From: an uncultured Rhodospirillaceae bacterium
GTDB taxonomy: Bacteria; Pseudomonadota; Alphaproteobacteria; UBA8366
Direction of reading: 5' to 3'
NCBI GenBank assembly: GCA_913043025.1
Contig: CAJWLM010000001.1
Span: 124,001-188,000, forward strand
Length of the DNA: 64,000 nucleotides
The translations under genes and the position numbers were made by a program. Shown in pieces: positions 17,323 through 26,716 of the stretch. The notes beneath the pieces are model-generated. The model saw nothing but the letters and a program-made list of their open reading frames with translations, was not told where the DNA came from and searched no databases. How positions within the stretch are numbered: position 1 is the stretch's first letter; each line of letters opens with the position of its first letter.

Positions 17323-17751
17323 ATTGATATTGATAAATAATTAATTAGTAAAAATTTTATGATATTGAAGTTATCTGTGTATCTAATGCATTTTTGATGT
17401 AATTATCATCATGTATAGTATATTTATAGAAATACAAAAATTTATTTATTTCAAATAATTTTAAACTAATTGCAAATAATAAATTATTACACATAAAATT
17501 AAAACTGCTGTTTTAATCAAAATTACTATTTGATATATACATACTTGATATTTTCATAAATTATCTTAGCTAAAAAATTAGCTCAAATCCATTTGCTTCC
17601 TTGTGCTCTTATCGCCTCGGACCTTTTATTGCATGTTGCAAACCGTATAAGCGCTATTATGAACTGTATGTAAAAACTTGATTTTTCATTTGGACGTAGG
17701 ATATTCGTGCTCCGCGGGTACAGTGGTAAGAAAGGTAATGAAGATAATATA
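17323..17751. other. Strongly AT-rich intergenic region
   Basis: This is 429 bases between DAHP synthase and NAD synthetase. The first ~260 bases are mostly A and T with no open frame; a perfect small palindrome (AGCTAA-AAAA-TTAGCT) lies at 17568-17583. No promoter can be singled out because -10-like boxes occur throughout. It may act as a strong UP-element or nucleoid-protein binding region, which is inference from composition only. Confidence 0.5.
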
Positions 17752-19407
17752 ATGACCGATCAACTCACCATCGCATTGGCGCAACTCAATCCGACAGTCG
17801 GTGATGTTAAAGGCAATCTGGAGCTTATTCGGAATGCGCTAAGGAGCTCAAAGGGCGCTGACTTGGTATTATTTTCTGAATTGGTGGTATCCGGCTACTC
17901 GCCGGAGGACTTGGTTCTAAAACCCTTTTTTCAAGACAAGGTGCAAGAAGCAGTATTTAGCCTTGCTGAGGAAACCGCGGGCGGTGGGCCAGCAATGCTC
18001 CTTCCGACGCCATGGCGCATAGATGGCGCTCTGCACAATTCCGTTTTGTTATTGGACGAGGGGGCTGTTAAATCGGTCCGCTCCAAGCATGACCTTCCCA
18101 ATTACGGTGTGTTTGATGAAAAGCGTGTTTTTACTCCGGGCCCTATGCCGGGCCCCATAAACTTTCGTGGCGTGCGTTTAGGGGTTCCTATTTGCGAGGA
18201 TATCTGGACGCCAGATGTTGTAGAATGCCTTGAGGAATCTGGCGCTGAAATATTACTGGTTCCAAATGGCTCGCCTTTTGAGAGTGACAAAGCGGATCGT
18301 CGCCTTAATCACACTGTTGCACGAGTAAATGAAAGTGGTCTTCCACTTATTTATGTGAATCAGGTCGGTGGTCAGGATGAGCTCGTATTCGACGGGGCAA
18401 GTTTCGTACTCAATCATAACACTGAGATGGCGTTGCAACTTCCGTCCTGGCAAGAGGCTGTGGTCTTGACAGAATGGGTCCGTAAGGAGGGCGAGTGGCA
18501 TTGTATCCCGGGTACGTGTATGGCGCCCGATGGTGGTGTTGCAGCAATTTATCAGGCGATGGTGCTTGGCTTACGTGATTATGTAAATAAGGCGGGTTTC
18601 CCTGGTGTATTAATAGGTCTTTCAGGCGGTGTTGACTCAGCGTTGAGTGCTGCGGTTGCGGTAGACGCGCTAGGCCCTGATAGGGTTCACTGCGTAATGA
18701 TGCCATCACCCTTCACTAGTAGGGAAAGTCTGGAAGATGCATCCGAAGCTGCAACACTGCTGGGTATTCGCTATGATACAGTATCAATTGAGCCTGCGAT
18801 GGCAGCTTTTGATGAGATGCTCTCACCAATATTTGCAAGTCGTAAAGCGGACGTGACCGAGGAGAATATCCAGGCGCGCAGTCGAGGACTTTTGTTGATG
18901 AGCATTTCAAATAAATTTGGTGATATGTTACTCACAACTGGGAATAAATCGGAAATGGCAGTTGGCTACTCAACCCTTTACGGCGACATGAGTGGCGGTT
19001 ATTCGGTGCTGAAGGATGTTTATAAAACAGATGTTTTTAGGGCTTGCCATTGGCGCAATGAAAATTGTCGTGATACATTTTTCGGACCTAAGGGGCGTGT
19101 TATTCCGGAACGGATAATAACCAAGCCACCGTCAGCAGAATTGAAGCCAGATCAGACCGACCAGGACACACTGCCACCTTATGACAATCTGGATGACATC
19201 TTGGGCTGCCTTATTGAAGGTGAGATGGGAATAGAGGAGATTGCTTCGCGCGGGCATGAGCCGGAAACAGTTCAGCGGGTATGGCGGATGCTTGATGGGG
19301 CAGAGTACAAGCGTCGCCAAGCACCGCCAGGCGTTAAAATAACGAGCCGTGCCTTCGGCCGTGATCGACGTTATCCTATTACTAATTCCTTCCGTAATAT
19401 TCTTTAG
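17752..19407 (+). CDS. nadE: Glutamine-dependent NAD+ synthetase
   Basis: The 551-residue enzyme makes NAD+ from deamido-NAD+, ATP and glutamine. The N-terminal nitrilase-type glutaminase has the Glu-Lys-Cys triad (Glu43 in FSELVVSGYSPED, Lys112 in SKHDLPNYG, Cys148 in GVPICEDIW). The C-terminal synthetase has the ATP pyrophosphatase loop SGGVDS at 291-296 and GNKSEMAVGYSTLYGDMSGG. Length suits the two-domain form of proteobacteria. The open frame begins at 17707, but the family start MTDQLTIALAQLNP and AAGG upstream support ATG 17752. It sits 30 bases before the TPR-sulfotransferase gene and may be co-transcribed with it. Confidence 0.94.
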   Translation: MTDQLTIALAQLNPTVGDVKGNLELIRNALRSSKGADLVLFSELVVSGYSPEDLVLKPFFQDKVQEAVFSLAEETAGGGPAMLLPTPWRIDGALHNSVLLLDEGAVKSVRSKHDLPNYGVFDEKRVFTPGPMPGPINFRGVRLGVPICEDIWTPDVVECLEESGAEILLVPNGSPFESDKADRRLNHTVARVNESGLPLIYVNQVGGQDELVFDGASFVLNHNTEMALQLPSWQEAVVLTEWVRKEGEWHCIPGTCMAPDGGVAAIYQAMVLGLRDYVNKAGFPGVLIGLSGGVDSALSAAVAVDALGPDRVHCVMMPSPFTSRESLEDASEAATLLGIRYDTVSIEPAMAAFDEMLSPIFASRKADVTEENIQARSRGLLLMSISNKFGDMLLTTGNKSEMAVGYSTLYGDMSGGYSVLKDVYKTDVFRACHWRNENCRDTFFGPKGRVIPERIITKPPSAELKPDQTDQDTLPPYDNLDDILGCLIEGEMGIEEIASRGHEPETVQRVWRMLDGAEYKRRQAPPGVKITSRAFGRDRRYPITNSFRNIL

Positions 19408-19437
19408 CTACTATTGCAAAAGCAGGGGGTTGGAACC

Positions 19438-21354
19438 GTGAATCGACGCGAGAGGCGGAAAGCAAAAAGGAATAAAAGCCTGAATAGGGAGCGAGTATCA
19501 GCTCGGACAGATGAGCCGGCAAGAGACATTGACGGTTTGATGACTGAGGCAGCTAGGCTGTATGAAGCAGGAGACATAAGTGGGGCGCAGTCATCTTTTG
19601 AACTGATACTAACAATGAACCCTACACATTCGGACGCTCTATTCGGACTGGGTGTATTGGTCGAGCAAGGGGGAGATCTGATCCGAGCCAAGCAGAATTA
19701 TCGTGCTGCTGTCGAATCAACGCCATGCCACGCGCCATCCCTGGTTAATTTAGGAAATATACTCCGAACCGAGCGACAATATCCGGAGGCAATAGCACTA
19801 CTTGAACGTGCCGTACAAGAAGCGCCAGAGATACCCCTCGTTCATAATAATTTTGGGATAGCATTGCATCATAGTGGGCGCACCGAGGATGCAATTTCAG
19901 TTTTTCAAAAAGCTCTTGAATTAGATCCGCGGTTTGTAGAAGCAAGTTGTAACTTGGGTGCAGTTTTTGCAGATTTAGATCGCTTTGAAGAGGCTATTGA
20001 ATGTTTTGAACGGGCGTTGGAGCACTCACCTGATAACAGTGTAGTGTTGGCCAATCTTGGAAATGCATTGAATGGCGTAAATCGATGTACGGAAGCTATA
20101 TCGGCGTTAGAGCGTTCTATAGGATCGGATCCTTCTAATGCTTTTGCTTATGCAAAACTCGCAACACTTAACGAGAGGCTAAACCATCTTGATAAGGCTC
20201 GGGAGCAAATAGCGAAAGCGAAAGCTCTAGATCCAAGTAATCCAGAAATACAAGTCATGAACGGTATAATTGCTGGAAGAGATAAAAACTATGAATTGGG
20301 GATTAGTGAGATAGAGGCTGGTATTCCGGCACTTTATTCACCTAACATTATTTGTCGTGCCCATTTTGAGGCTGGTCACCTATACGACCGGATCAACAAC
20401 ACTGAAAGTGCTTTTAAGCATTTCACGGTTGGAAATAGTTTAATTGAAGAGAAAGTTGTGTGCTTAGGGGTTGACAGAAATGATTATGCCAAAGAAATAA
20501 AGGCAAACATTGAACATATAAAAAATAATAAAAATGACTATTTTATTAGTAATAAAAAAACAGAAAAAAATCCCCCTGTATTTATAGTCGGTTTTCCAAG
20601 GTCCGGAACAACATTAATAGAGCAAATACTTGATTCTCATCCTAATATAGATGTATTAGATGAAAAACCTATAGTTGAAAAAACCATTGAATACTTCAAA
20701 GAAAGTATTGGTGAATATCCAAAAAGTATATCGTTAGTAAATGATAACAATATAGAACAAATACGCGGGCATTTTTACAATAACATCAACCAGTATATGG
20801 AAGTTAAAGAAGAAAATATACTTGCTTATAAAATGCCATTAAATATGGTGCATGCCGGATTTATTTATAAAATTTTTCCTGGTGCAAAATTTATTTTTAC
20901 TACACGCCATCCTTATGATGCTTGTCTGAGCTGTTTTATGCAGCATTTTACGTTGAATAGAGCTATGACGCACTTCACTTCATTGCAATCAACAGCAGAA
21001 TTCTATGCATCGGTAGTCGGGTTATGGCAGTGCTATTCGGAACTCCTTCCCTTGCAATGGCATGCAATCAAATATGAAAGCTTGGTGGAGAGTTTTGAGG
21101 AAACTGTATTGAAGATGCTAAAATTTATTGGAGTGGATTGGGATGAGGCAGTATTAGCTTATGATAAGCATGCCCGAGGGCGGACTGTTATGACACCATC
21201 ATACTCGCAGGTGACCCAGCCCATTTATGATAGTTCGAAAGAACGCTGGCGGCGGTATTCGAAGGAAATGGAGCCGGTCATGCCAATATTGGAGCCGTTC
21301 ATAAAATATCATGGGTATAGCTCTAATAATTCTCCTGAAACAATAACAGAATGA
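19438..21354 (+). CDS. TPR-repeat sulfotransferase
   Basis: This 638-residue protein starts MNRRERRKAKRNK and has six to eight tetratricopeptide repeats (about residues 35-290, for example NLGNILRTERQYPEAIALLE and NLGAVFADLDRFEEAIECFE). A PAPS-dependent sulfotransferase domain follows, with the 5'-phosphosulfate loop GFPRSGTT at about 385-392 and a FTTRHPYDACLS 3'-phosphate motif. It probably transfers sulfate to a protein or cell-surface glycan bound through the TPRs; the acceptor is unknown. GTG 19438 behind AGGGGGTTGGA is a better start than TTG 19414. Bases about 20,480-20,930 are much more AT-rich than either side. The last four bases overlap the trmJ start. Confidence 0.87.
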   Translation: MNRRERRKAKRNKSLNRERVSARTDEPARDIDGLMTEAARLYEAGDISGAQSSFELILTMNPTHSDALFGLGVLVEQGGDLIRAKQNYRAAVESTPCHAPSLVNLGNILRTERQYPEAIALLERAVQEAPEIPLVHNNFGIALHHSGRTEDAISVFQKALELDPRFVEASCNLGAVFADLDRFEEAIECFERALEHSPDNSVVLANLGNALNGVNRCTEAISALERSIGSDPSNAFAYAKLATLNERLNHLDKAREQIAKAKALDPSNPEIQVMNGIIAGRDKNYELGISEIEAGIPALYSPNIICRAHFEAGHLYDRINNTESAFKHFTVGNSLIEEKVVCLGVDRNDYAKEIKANIEHIKNNKNDYFISNKKTEKNPPVFIVGFPRSGTTLIEQILDSHPNIDVLDEKPIVEKTIEYFKESIGEYPKSISLVNDNNIEQIRGHFYNNINQYMEVKEENILAYKMPLNMVHAGFIYKIFPGAKFIFTTRHPYDACLSCFMQHFTLNRAMTHFTSLQSTAEFYASVVGLWQCYSELLPLQWHAIKYESLVESFEETVLKMLKFIGVDWDEAVLAYDKHARGRTVMTPSYSQVTQPIYDSSKERWRRYSKEMEPVMPILEPFIKYHGYSSNNSPETITE

Positions 21355-22067
21355 TCCCACCTATCGTCATTCTTGATAGTCCGCAACTCGGGGAAAATAT
21401 AGGGTTTACGGCCCGTGCAATGCTCAATTGTGGGTTGAAGGAATTGCGTCTGGTTTCGCCACGGGACGGTTGGCCAAACCCGGCGGCATTAGCTGCTGCT
21501 GCTGGAGCCGGTGGTGTCATTGAATGTGCCAAAGTTTTTGATTGTCGTTACGATGCCATTAGTGATTGTCATAGGGTCTACGCCGCTACAGCACGAAGGC
21601 GAGAGCAAATAAAGCGTATTCTCTCGCCTCGGGCTGCGGCGGCAGAGGTTAAGGCTATTCGAGGTGATGTCCAAACTGGGATACTATTCGGCCCGGAACG
21701 ATCAGGCTTAGATAACGATGCAGTGGCATTGGCTGATGCTGTTATTGAGGTTCCAATGAATTCCGAATTTAATTCACTAAGCTTACCACAAGCGGTTTTA
21801 TTGATCGCTTATGACTGGCAAATGGCGGATGAGGCCGCGGGTGCGGAGATTAGATCTTTTGGTGACTTAGCATCCAAGAAAAAATTATTACATTTCTTCA
21901 CCCGACTTGAGGCAGCTTTGGATGACAGCGGTTTTTTCCACGTTAATGAAAAACGACCTTCTATGGTCCGCAACATTCGTAATATCTTTCAGAGGAGTAG
22001 CCTGACTGAGCAAGAAGTGAGTACGTTGCAGGGTATAATAACAAGTTTATCTCGGCGTGATAGCTAG
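21351..22067 (+). CDS. trmJ: tRNA (cytidine/uridine-32-2'-O)-methyltransferase TrmJ
   Basis: The 238-residue SPOUT-fold enzyme has PQLGENIGFTARAMLNCGL near its N-terminus, LFGPERSGL in the middle and EVPMNSEFNSLSLPQAV at the knot, which are the three TrmH/TrmJ signature blocks that bind S-adenosylmethionine. The start SPQLGENIG and the C-terminal helical extension (about 165-238) favour TrmJ over TrmH or TrmL. It methylates the ribose at position 32 of tRNAs. ATG 21351 overlaps the stop of the preceding gene (ATGA), implying translational coupling. It ends convergently with yedK, the two stop codons sharing a CTAG. Confidence 0.9.
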   Translation: MIPPIVILDSPQLGENIGFTARAMLNCGLKELRLVSPRDGWPNPAALAAAAGAGGVIECAKVFDCRYDAISDCHRVYAATARRREQIKRILSPRAAAAEVKAIRGDVQTGILFGPERSGLDNDAVALADAVIEVPMNSEFNSLSLPQAVLLIAYDWQMADEAAGAEIRSFGDLASKKKLLHFFTRLEAALDDSGFFHVNEKRPSMVRNIRNIFQRSSLTEQEVSTLQGIITSLSRRDS

Positions 22068-22762
22068 AGGAGACTCAATTGGGCTGGTGTTTTTCGGAAA
22101 ACTGGTGATAGCAGATTTTCGTCATCATTTCTTACGTTATTAACCCTATTGGATATTCTGTGTGCAAGAATAGGTTTGGTATAGGGTTTTAAAATTGAGA
22201 AGGTTTCCGTTGTTGGTGCAGATAGCCAAGTGGCGTAATTTTTGCTGCTCACAATCACTGGCATTCGGCGATGAATATGGGCAATTGACGGTGATGCCTC
22301 GGTTGTTACAATAGCAAAACTTGTAAAAATTTTGCCATTTATATCAGTGTAAGTTTGCCAAATTCCAGCTAAAGCGAAAAGGTTTTCGTGTTGAGGATGT
22401 ATGAGCCAGGGCTGTTTCTTTCTGCCGTTTTCTGTTGCCCATTCGTAGTAGCCGTCTGCTGGAATTAGGCAACGTCTGTACTTGAAGTCTTCTCGGAATA
22501 CTGCTTTGCGATTTAAAGTTTCTGACCTTGCGTTGATCAATTTGCCAGTTTTATTGTTAGAATGGGGCCAAGACTTATTGAGACCCCAATACGAAGATAT
22601 TAGCTCATTACCTTTGTTGGACGCACGAACGACTGGCACGAAATTAGTAGGTGCCACGTTGTATCGAGGTTCAATATTGCTAATATTGGATGTTTCGCTA
22701 TTGATATTGAATAGGGCTCTAATTGCCACCAAAGGGGATGAGATAGTATAGCGTCCACACAT
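22064..22762 (-). CDS. yedK: SRAP-domain abasic-site protein YedK (HMCES homologue)
   Basis: The 232-residue product begins MCGRYT, so removal of Met exposes Cys2, which crosslinks to abasic sites in single-stranded DNA. The other conserved active-site residues are seen: Asn77 (INARSET), Glu107 (GYYEWAT) and His164 (IHRRMPVI). The open frame extends 13 codons upstream to 22801, but the chemistry requires Cys at position 2, so ATG 22762 is correct. It protects abasic sites during replication. Its start is only 37 bases from the start of the divergent PrpD-family gene, so the promoters must overlap. Confidence 0.93.
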   Translation of the reverse strand: MCGRYTISSPLVAIRALFNINSETSNISNIEPRYNVAPTNFVPVVRASNKGNELISSYWGLNKSWPHSNNKTGKLINARSETLNRKAVFREDFKYRRCLIPADGYYEWATENGRKKQPWLIHPQHENLFALAGIWQTYTDINGKIFTSFAIVTTEASPSIAHIHRRMPVIVSSKNYATWLSAPTTETFSILKPYTKPILAHRISNRVNNVRNDDENLLSPVFRKTPAQLSLL

Positions 22763-22799
22763 GCCATGCATAATGACAAAAAAATCACGGAGATTCACC

Positions 22800-24299
22800 A
22801 TGCAAAATCATATTATTCGTGTTTGGGCATCAGCGGATGAGCACAAACGGGAGGAGGAGCTAGCATGGAAGCTTGCTGTGCTTGCTTCTGATGAGGCGCC
22901 GGTTGAAAACGTGGTGGAGTCGATGGTTATAAATCGTATCATAGACAACGCGGCAGTCGCTATGGCCTCGCTAAATCGTTCCCCAGTCATAACAGCTCGT
23001 GAACAGGCGTTAAGCCACCACCGTTCAAATGGGGCAACGCTTTTCGGAATGTCAAGTGATTACCGGATCCATGCTGAGTGGGCAGCATGGGCAAATGGTA
23101 CGGCCGTGCGTGAGCTTGATTTTCATGACACCTTCCTGCACTTGGAGTTTGGTCACCCAGGTGACAATATTTGTCCACTAATAGCCGTTGCACAACAGAT
23201 GCAAAGAACTGGGGGTGATTTAATTAGAGGAATAGTAACAGCATACGAAGTGCATGTACGTCTAATGCGATCAATTCAATTGCATAGCCATAAAATAGAC
23301 CATGTGGCGCATACTGGAGTGGCTGCGTGCGCAGGTATTGGCGCTTTATTAAGATTAGACCCCGAGGTTATTTATCAAGCTATTAATCAGACCCTGCATG
23401 TGTGTTGTTCGACGCGTCAGTCAAGAAAAGGATTAATTTCATCGTGGAAATCGGCTGCACCGGCACATTCTTCAAAGCTCGCTATTGAGGCTGTTGACCG
23501 TGCGATGCGTGGCGAGAGTGCTCCTTCTCCGATCTATGAGGGTGAGGATAGTGTTATTGCGTGGCTTCTTGATGGAGATAAAACAGAATATAAAATTGAT
23601 TTGCCAGATGCTGGAGAGCCAAAGAACGCTATCCTCCAAACGTGGACTAAAGAGCATTCTGCTGAATATCAAGGGCAAGCATTTATTGATCTCGCTTTTA
23701 AAATGCGAGATCGGATCGAAAACCTGGCGCTCATATCGGAAATCACCATAACGACAAATAAGCATAGCCATAATGTCATTGGATCGGGGTCCGATGATCC
23801 TCAGAAATATTCGCCGGATGCTTCGCGAGAAACTCTTGACCACTCACTACCATATATTTTCGCAGTAGCACTTGAAGATGGAACGTGGCATCATGAAGCT
23901 TCATATTCTGAAGAGCGAGCGCATCGTCCTGAGACGCAAATACTCTGGAAAAAAATCAAAACAGAAGAGGATGATCTTTGGGAGCAACGTTATTTATCAC
24001 TTGATCCTGAGGAAAAGGCATTTGGCGGTGCTGTTCGAATTTCATTCAAAGATGGTAAGATTATCGAGGATGAAATTCTTTTTGCAGACGCGCACCCTCA
24101 AGGTGCAGAGCCATTCAAACGTGAGGATTATATTTCCAAGTTCTTGACGCTGTCAGCTGGCGTCGCAAGTGATCATGAACAACGTCGCTTCATCGATTTT
24201 GTGGAGCAGCTCGCAAATATAAAATCAGAAACGATGATTGGAATTAATCCCATTGCTGATATTGGTGTCTTGAAACGTGGGGGAAAGGGTATTTTCTGA
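22800..24299 (+). CDS. prpD: MmgE/PrpD-family dehydratase, long (2-methylcitrate dehydratase-like)
   Basis: This 499-residue enzyme belongs to the MmgE/PrpD superfamily, the longer clade that contains PrpD. Visible blocks are ANGTAVRELDFHDTFL, FGHPGDNICPLIA (catalytic region), HTGVAACAGIGALLRL, WKSAAPAHSSKLAIEA, and SRETLDHSLPYIFAVALEDG near the C-terminus. PrpD dehydrates 2-methylcitrate to 2-methyl-cis-aconitate; relatives include aconitate decarboxylase and iminodisuccinate epimerase. GGAG at 22789-22792 fixes ATG 22800. No prpC or prpB-prpC unit is adjacent. An aldo/keto reductase gene follows 39 bases later and is probably co-transcribed. The prpD symbol is by similarity only. Confidence 0.83.
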   Translation: MQNHIIRVWASADEHKREEELAWKLAVLASDEAPVENVVESMVINRIIDNAAVAMASLNRSPVITAREQALSHHRSNGATLFGMSSDYRIHAEWAAWANGTAVRELDFHDTFLHLEFGHPGDNICPLIAVAQQMQRTGGDLIRGIVTAYEVHVRLMRSIQLHSHKIDHVAHTGVAACAGIGALLRLDPEVIYQAINQTLHVCCSTRQSRKGLISSWKSAAPAHSSKLAIEAVDRAMRGESAPSPIYEGEDSVIAWLLDGDKTEYKIDLPDAGEPKNAILQTWTKEHSAEYQGQAFIDLAFKMRDRIENLALISEITITTNKHSHNVIGSGSDDPQKYSPDASRETLDHSLPYIFAVALEDGTWHHEASYSEERAHRPETQILWKKIKTEEDDLWEQRYLSLDPEEKAFGGAVRISFKDGKIIEDEILFADAHPQGAEPFKREDYISKFLTLSAGVASDHEQRRFIDFVEQLANIKSETMIGINPIADIGVLKRGGKGIF

Positions 24300-24338
24300 T
24301 TTGCATTTTTGCGGTGTCAAATAACGGGGAGGTAAAAC

Positions 24339-25349
24339 GTGAATTATCAGTTGTTAGGGAATAGTGGAATTAAAATTAGCCAGATTTGCCTTGGAACCAT
24401 GAATTTTGGTGATGCCACTGATTTGAAGCAGGCGACGGCCATTCTTGAAAAAGCAAGGAATTTAGGGGTTAACTTTATTGATACAGCCGACGGTTACACT
24501 AATGGTGCATCTGAAGAAATCCTCGGCAAATTACTTAATTCTGAACGGGATGAATGGGTCTTGGCTACAAAAGTTGGACAGGCGGCCGGCACCGATAAAC
24601 GCAAAAAAGGTTTGTCCCGAAAATGGATGTTTGAAGCAATTGATCACAGCCTACAACGTCTTCAAACTGACTATGTTGATGTCTTTTACATGCATCATAT
24701 TGATTGGGAAACTCCCCTCGATGAAAGTGTCCATGCGATGGGTGAAATTATTGCGTCAGGCAAAGCGCTTCACTGGGGGTTTTCAAATCATCGCGGATGG
24801 CAGATTGGAGAGTTAATACGAATCTGTGACACATTAGGCGTACCTTATCCAATCGTGTGTCAACCGCATTACAACGCGATGATGCGAATTGCTGAGCATG
24901 ACGTGCTCCCAGCCTGTGAGTATTACAATATTGCTGTGACGCCTTTTTCACCTCTCGCGCGGGGCGTACTTACAGGTAAGTATCAGTATGGTAAAAGACC
25001 AATTCCGGAATCACGAGCTGCTCGCGGTGACAAAAGCATTCTTGAGCGTGATTTTAGAGAAACAAATTTTCAATTTGTTGATGCTGTAAATGCTCACATA
25101 AAAGGTCGAGATATGACATTAATCGACTTTGCTATGTTGTGGTTGTTTAACAATAAATTAGTAACGAGTGTTGTTGTGGGCCCACGTACTTCAGCGCAAC
25201 TTGAAAGCTATTGCAGTTGCTTGGGACAAGAATTTACAGCAGAAGATGAAGCTCTAGTGAATTCATTGTGCGCAAGCGGGTATGCAACTTCTTTCAATTT
25301 CCTTGATCCGAGGTATCCGCCGATGGGGCGCGTTGCAAAAACGAGTTAA
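24339..25349 (+). CDS. Aldo/keto reductase
   Basis: The 336-residue TIM-barrel oxidoreductase has the catalytic tetrad Asp48, Tyr53 (DTADGYTNGASEE), Lys78 (LATKVG) and His119/His120 (DVFYMHHID), plus the C-terminal NADPH-binding VVGPRTSAQLE. Its start LLGNSGIKISQICLGTMNFG is that of the YajO/Tas-like subfamily. It reduces an unknown carbonyl compound. The GTG start follows GGGGAGG. The stop codon overlaps that of the convergent PrpD-family gene in a TTAA. Placement with PrpD-type enzymes suggests it acts on an oxo- or hydroxyacid-derived carbonyl. Confidence 0.88.
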   Translation: MNYQLLGNSGIKISQICLGTMNFGDATDLKQATAILEKARNLGVNFIDTADGYTNGASEEILGKLLNSERDEWVLATKVGQAAGTDKRKKGLSRKWMFEAIDHSLQRLQTDYVDVFYMHHIDWETPLDESVHAMGEIIASGKALHWGFSNHRGWQIGELIRICDTLGVPYPIVCQPHYNAMMRIAEHDVLPACEYYNIAVTPFSPLARGVLTGKYQYGKRPIPESRAARGDKSILERDFRETNFQFVDAVNAHIKGRDMTLIDFAMLWLFNNKLVTSVVVGPRTSAQLESYCSCLGQEFTAEDEALVNSLCASGYATSFNFLDPRYPPMGRVAKTS

Positions 25350-26716
25350 AAACTCGCACGTGTCAGACTGACCAGGCTTTGAACGCTCTCTAGATTCTCG
25401 AAATTCCAGAGCGCATCTAAAATTTTGTCTTGTTGTGGTTTTTTAATTACCCCTTCTGTAAGAGTGCGAAATTTAGTCTCTACACATTCAATGTCGGGGC
25501 CCCGAAGAACATCCTCTGGTGTCTGAACATACTCTGCGGTAAAGCTTTCACCAGTTTTGAGAGTTGCTTTAAGTCGACAAGAACGTGTTTCTGGGGCAAC
25601 TTCATTAAATGCATCATCAAAGACAATTTCTATTTTACTTATGAGTTCGCGCACATCTTTTTTAAGATATCGATTATTTTCGAGGCTCTTGCCATTAAAA
25701 GTTCCATCTAATAAGGCGGCGGCAACACAGAATGGTAGCGAATGGTCAGCGGTTTCGCGTGTTCTCGGTTCCCAAGTCGCATTTTGATCAATCCATTTTT
25801 CAAATCCATGTCGGTAAGTGTAAATTTTTAAACTTTTTATCTCGGATGCATTTATGGTCTGAGAGAGCTTTAAAGCAGCAAAAATGGGGACTTGGATCGC
25901 ATCCCGCACCGGAAATGTTTTAACGTTAGTTTTTTGCAGTGCAAATATTGTACTTTGCTTAAACTTATTAGGGATTTGGACTCGGTCGAATTTTCCGACG
26001 GTTTTTGCATAGAGACCATGTATCCCCTCGAATGGGTCTTCGGGTCCGCTCATTCCGTTCTCAGCTAACAATGCTGCAAAAACACCCTCGCGTGCCGCAT
26101 TCGGGCCGGCCATTCCTTTCCACATTGATAGGTTGCCGCGCCGAGTCTGATTAAGTGCAATATTGGCGGTGGCAGCAATCGCGGCTGCATGACGCATTTG
26201 TTCTGAATCAAGCTTAAGTAATCGGGCCGAAGCTAATGCCATTGCGCTAGCAGAGCACACTGGTTGGTCATAACCTTCTGCATTGAAGGGGGCCGTATCG
26301 CAAAGACGGACCTGGATTTCATAACTAACGATTATTGCTACTAGGAGGTCTTGAGGTAAAGCATCAATAGCCTCTCCAAGTGCTAGGATGCCGGGAATGT
26401 TATCTGAGGGGTGTGCTGTTGAACGCATCAAATAGGCGTCGCTTAAATCTAGGTAGCGCACCATTGCGCTATTAACTAACGTTGCATGCTCTACGGAAAC
26501 CCTTTTGAGCGTTCCGAATATGCGAGCGCTCCTCCCCACTTCTACCGGCGCGGAAATATTCTCAGCTGCTTTCACTGTTGGAGCATTTATAGCTCCGAGT
26601 GCACAACCAAAAGAGTCAATCAAACGAATTTTAGTTGCCTTGATGGCGGCCGGATTAAGATCGTCGTAGGTAATACTACTGGCAAAGTTAATAAGTCTTT
26701 TCTCTGTCTCATCCAT
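25346..26716 (-). CDS. MmgE/PrpD-family protein, short clade (copy A)
   Basis: This 456-residue enzyme carries RYLDLSDAY, HPSDNIPGILALGEA, NQTRRGNLSMWKGMAGPNAA and TRETADHSLPFCVAAALLDG, the conserved blocks of the MmgE/PrpD fold. It is the last gene of a five-gene leftward operon that also holds two paralogues (29283-30650 and 30659-32029). The three share start MDxTxx and identical motif layout, so they arose by duplication and differ from the long PrpD at 22800. The start codon overlaps the preceding ThDP gene's stop (TGATG). No Shine-Dalgarno sequence is seen, in keeping with coupling. The reaction is unknown: dehydration, decarboxylation or epimerisation of a di- or tricarboxylate. Confidence 0.86.
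   Translation of the reverse strand: MDETEKRLINFASSITYDDLNPAAIKATKIRLIDSFGCALGAINAPTVKAAENISAPVEVGRSARIFGTLKRVSVEHATLVNSAMVRYLDLSDAYLMRSTAHPSDNIPGILALGEAIDALPQDLLVAIIVSYEIQVRLCDTAPFNAEGYDQPVCSASAMALASARLLKLDSEQMRHAAAIAATANIALNQTRRGNLSMWKGMAGPNAAREGVFAALLAENGMSGPEDPFEGIHGLYAKTVGKFDRVQIPNKFKQSTIFALQKTNVKTFPVRDAIQVPIFAALKLSQTINASEIKSLKIYTYRHGFEKWIDQNATWEPRTRETADHSLPFCVAAALLDGTFNGKSLENNRYLKKDVRELISKIEIVFDDAFNEVAPETRSCRLKATLKTGESFTAEYVQTPEDVLRGPDIECVETKFRTLTEGVIKKPQQDKILDALWNFENLESVQSLVSLTRASF

Noticed and set aside
17323-17700. Replication origin or mobile-element scar in the AT-rich stretch
   Set aside because: No DnaA boxes, direct repeats or element ends were seen; composition alone is not enough.
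22763-22801. 13-codon upstream extension of yedK
   Set aside because: The enzyme needs Cys at position 2 after Met removal, so MCGRYT is the true start.
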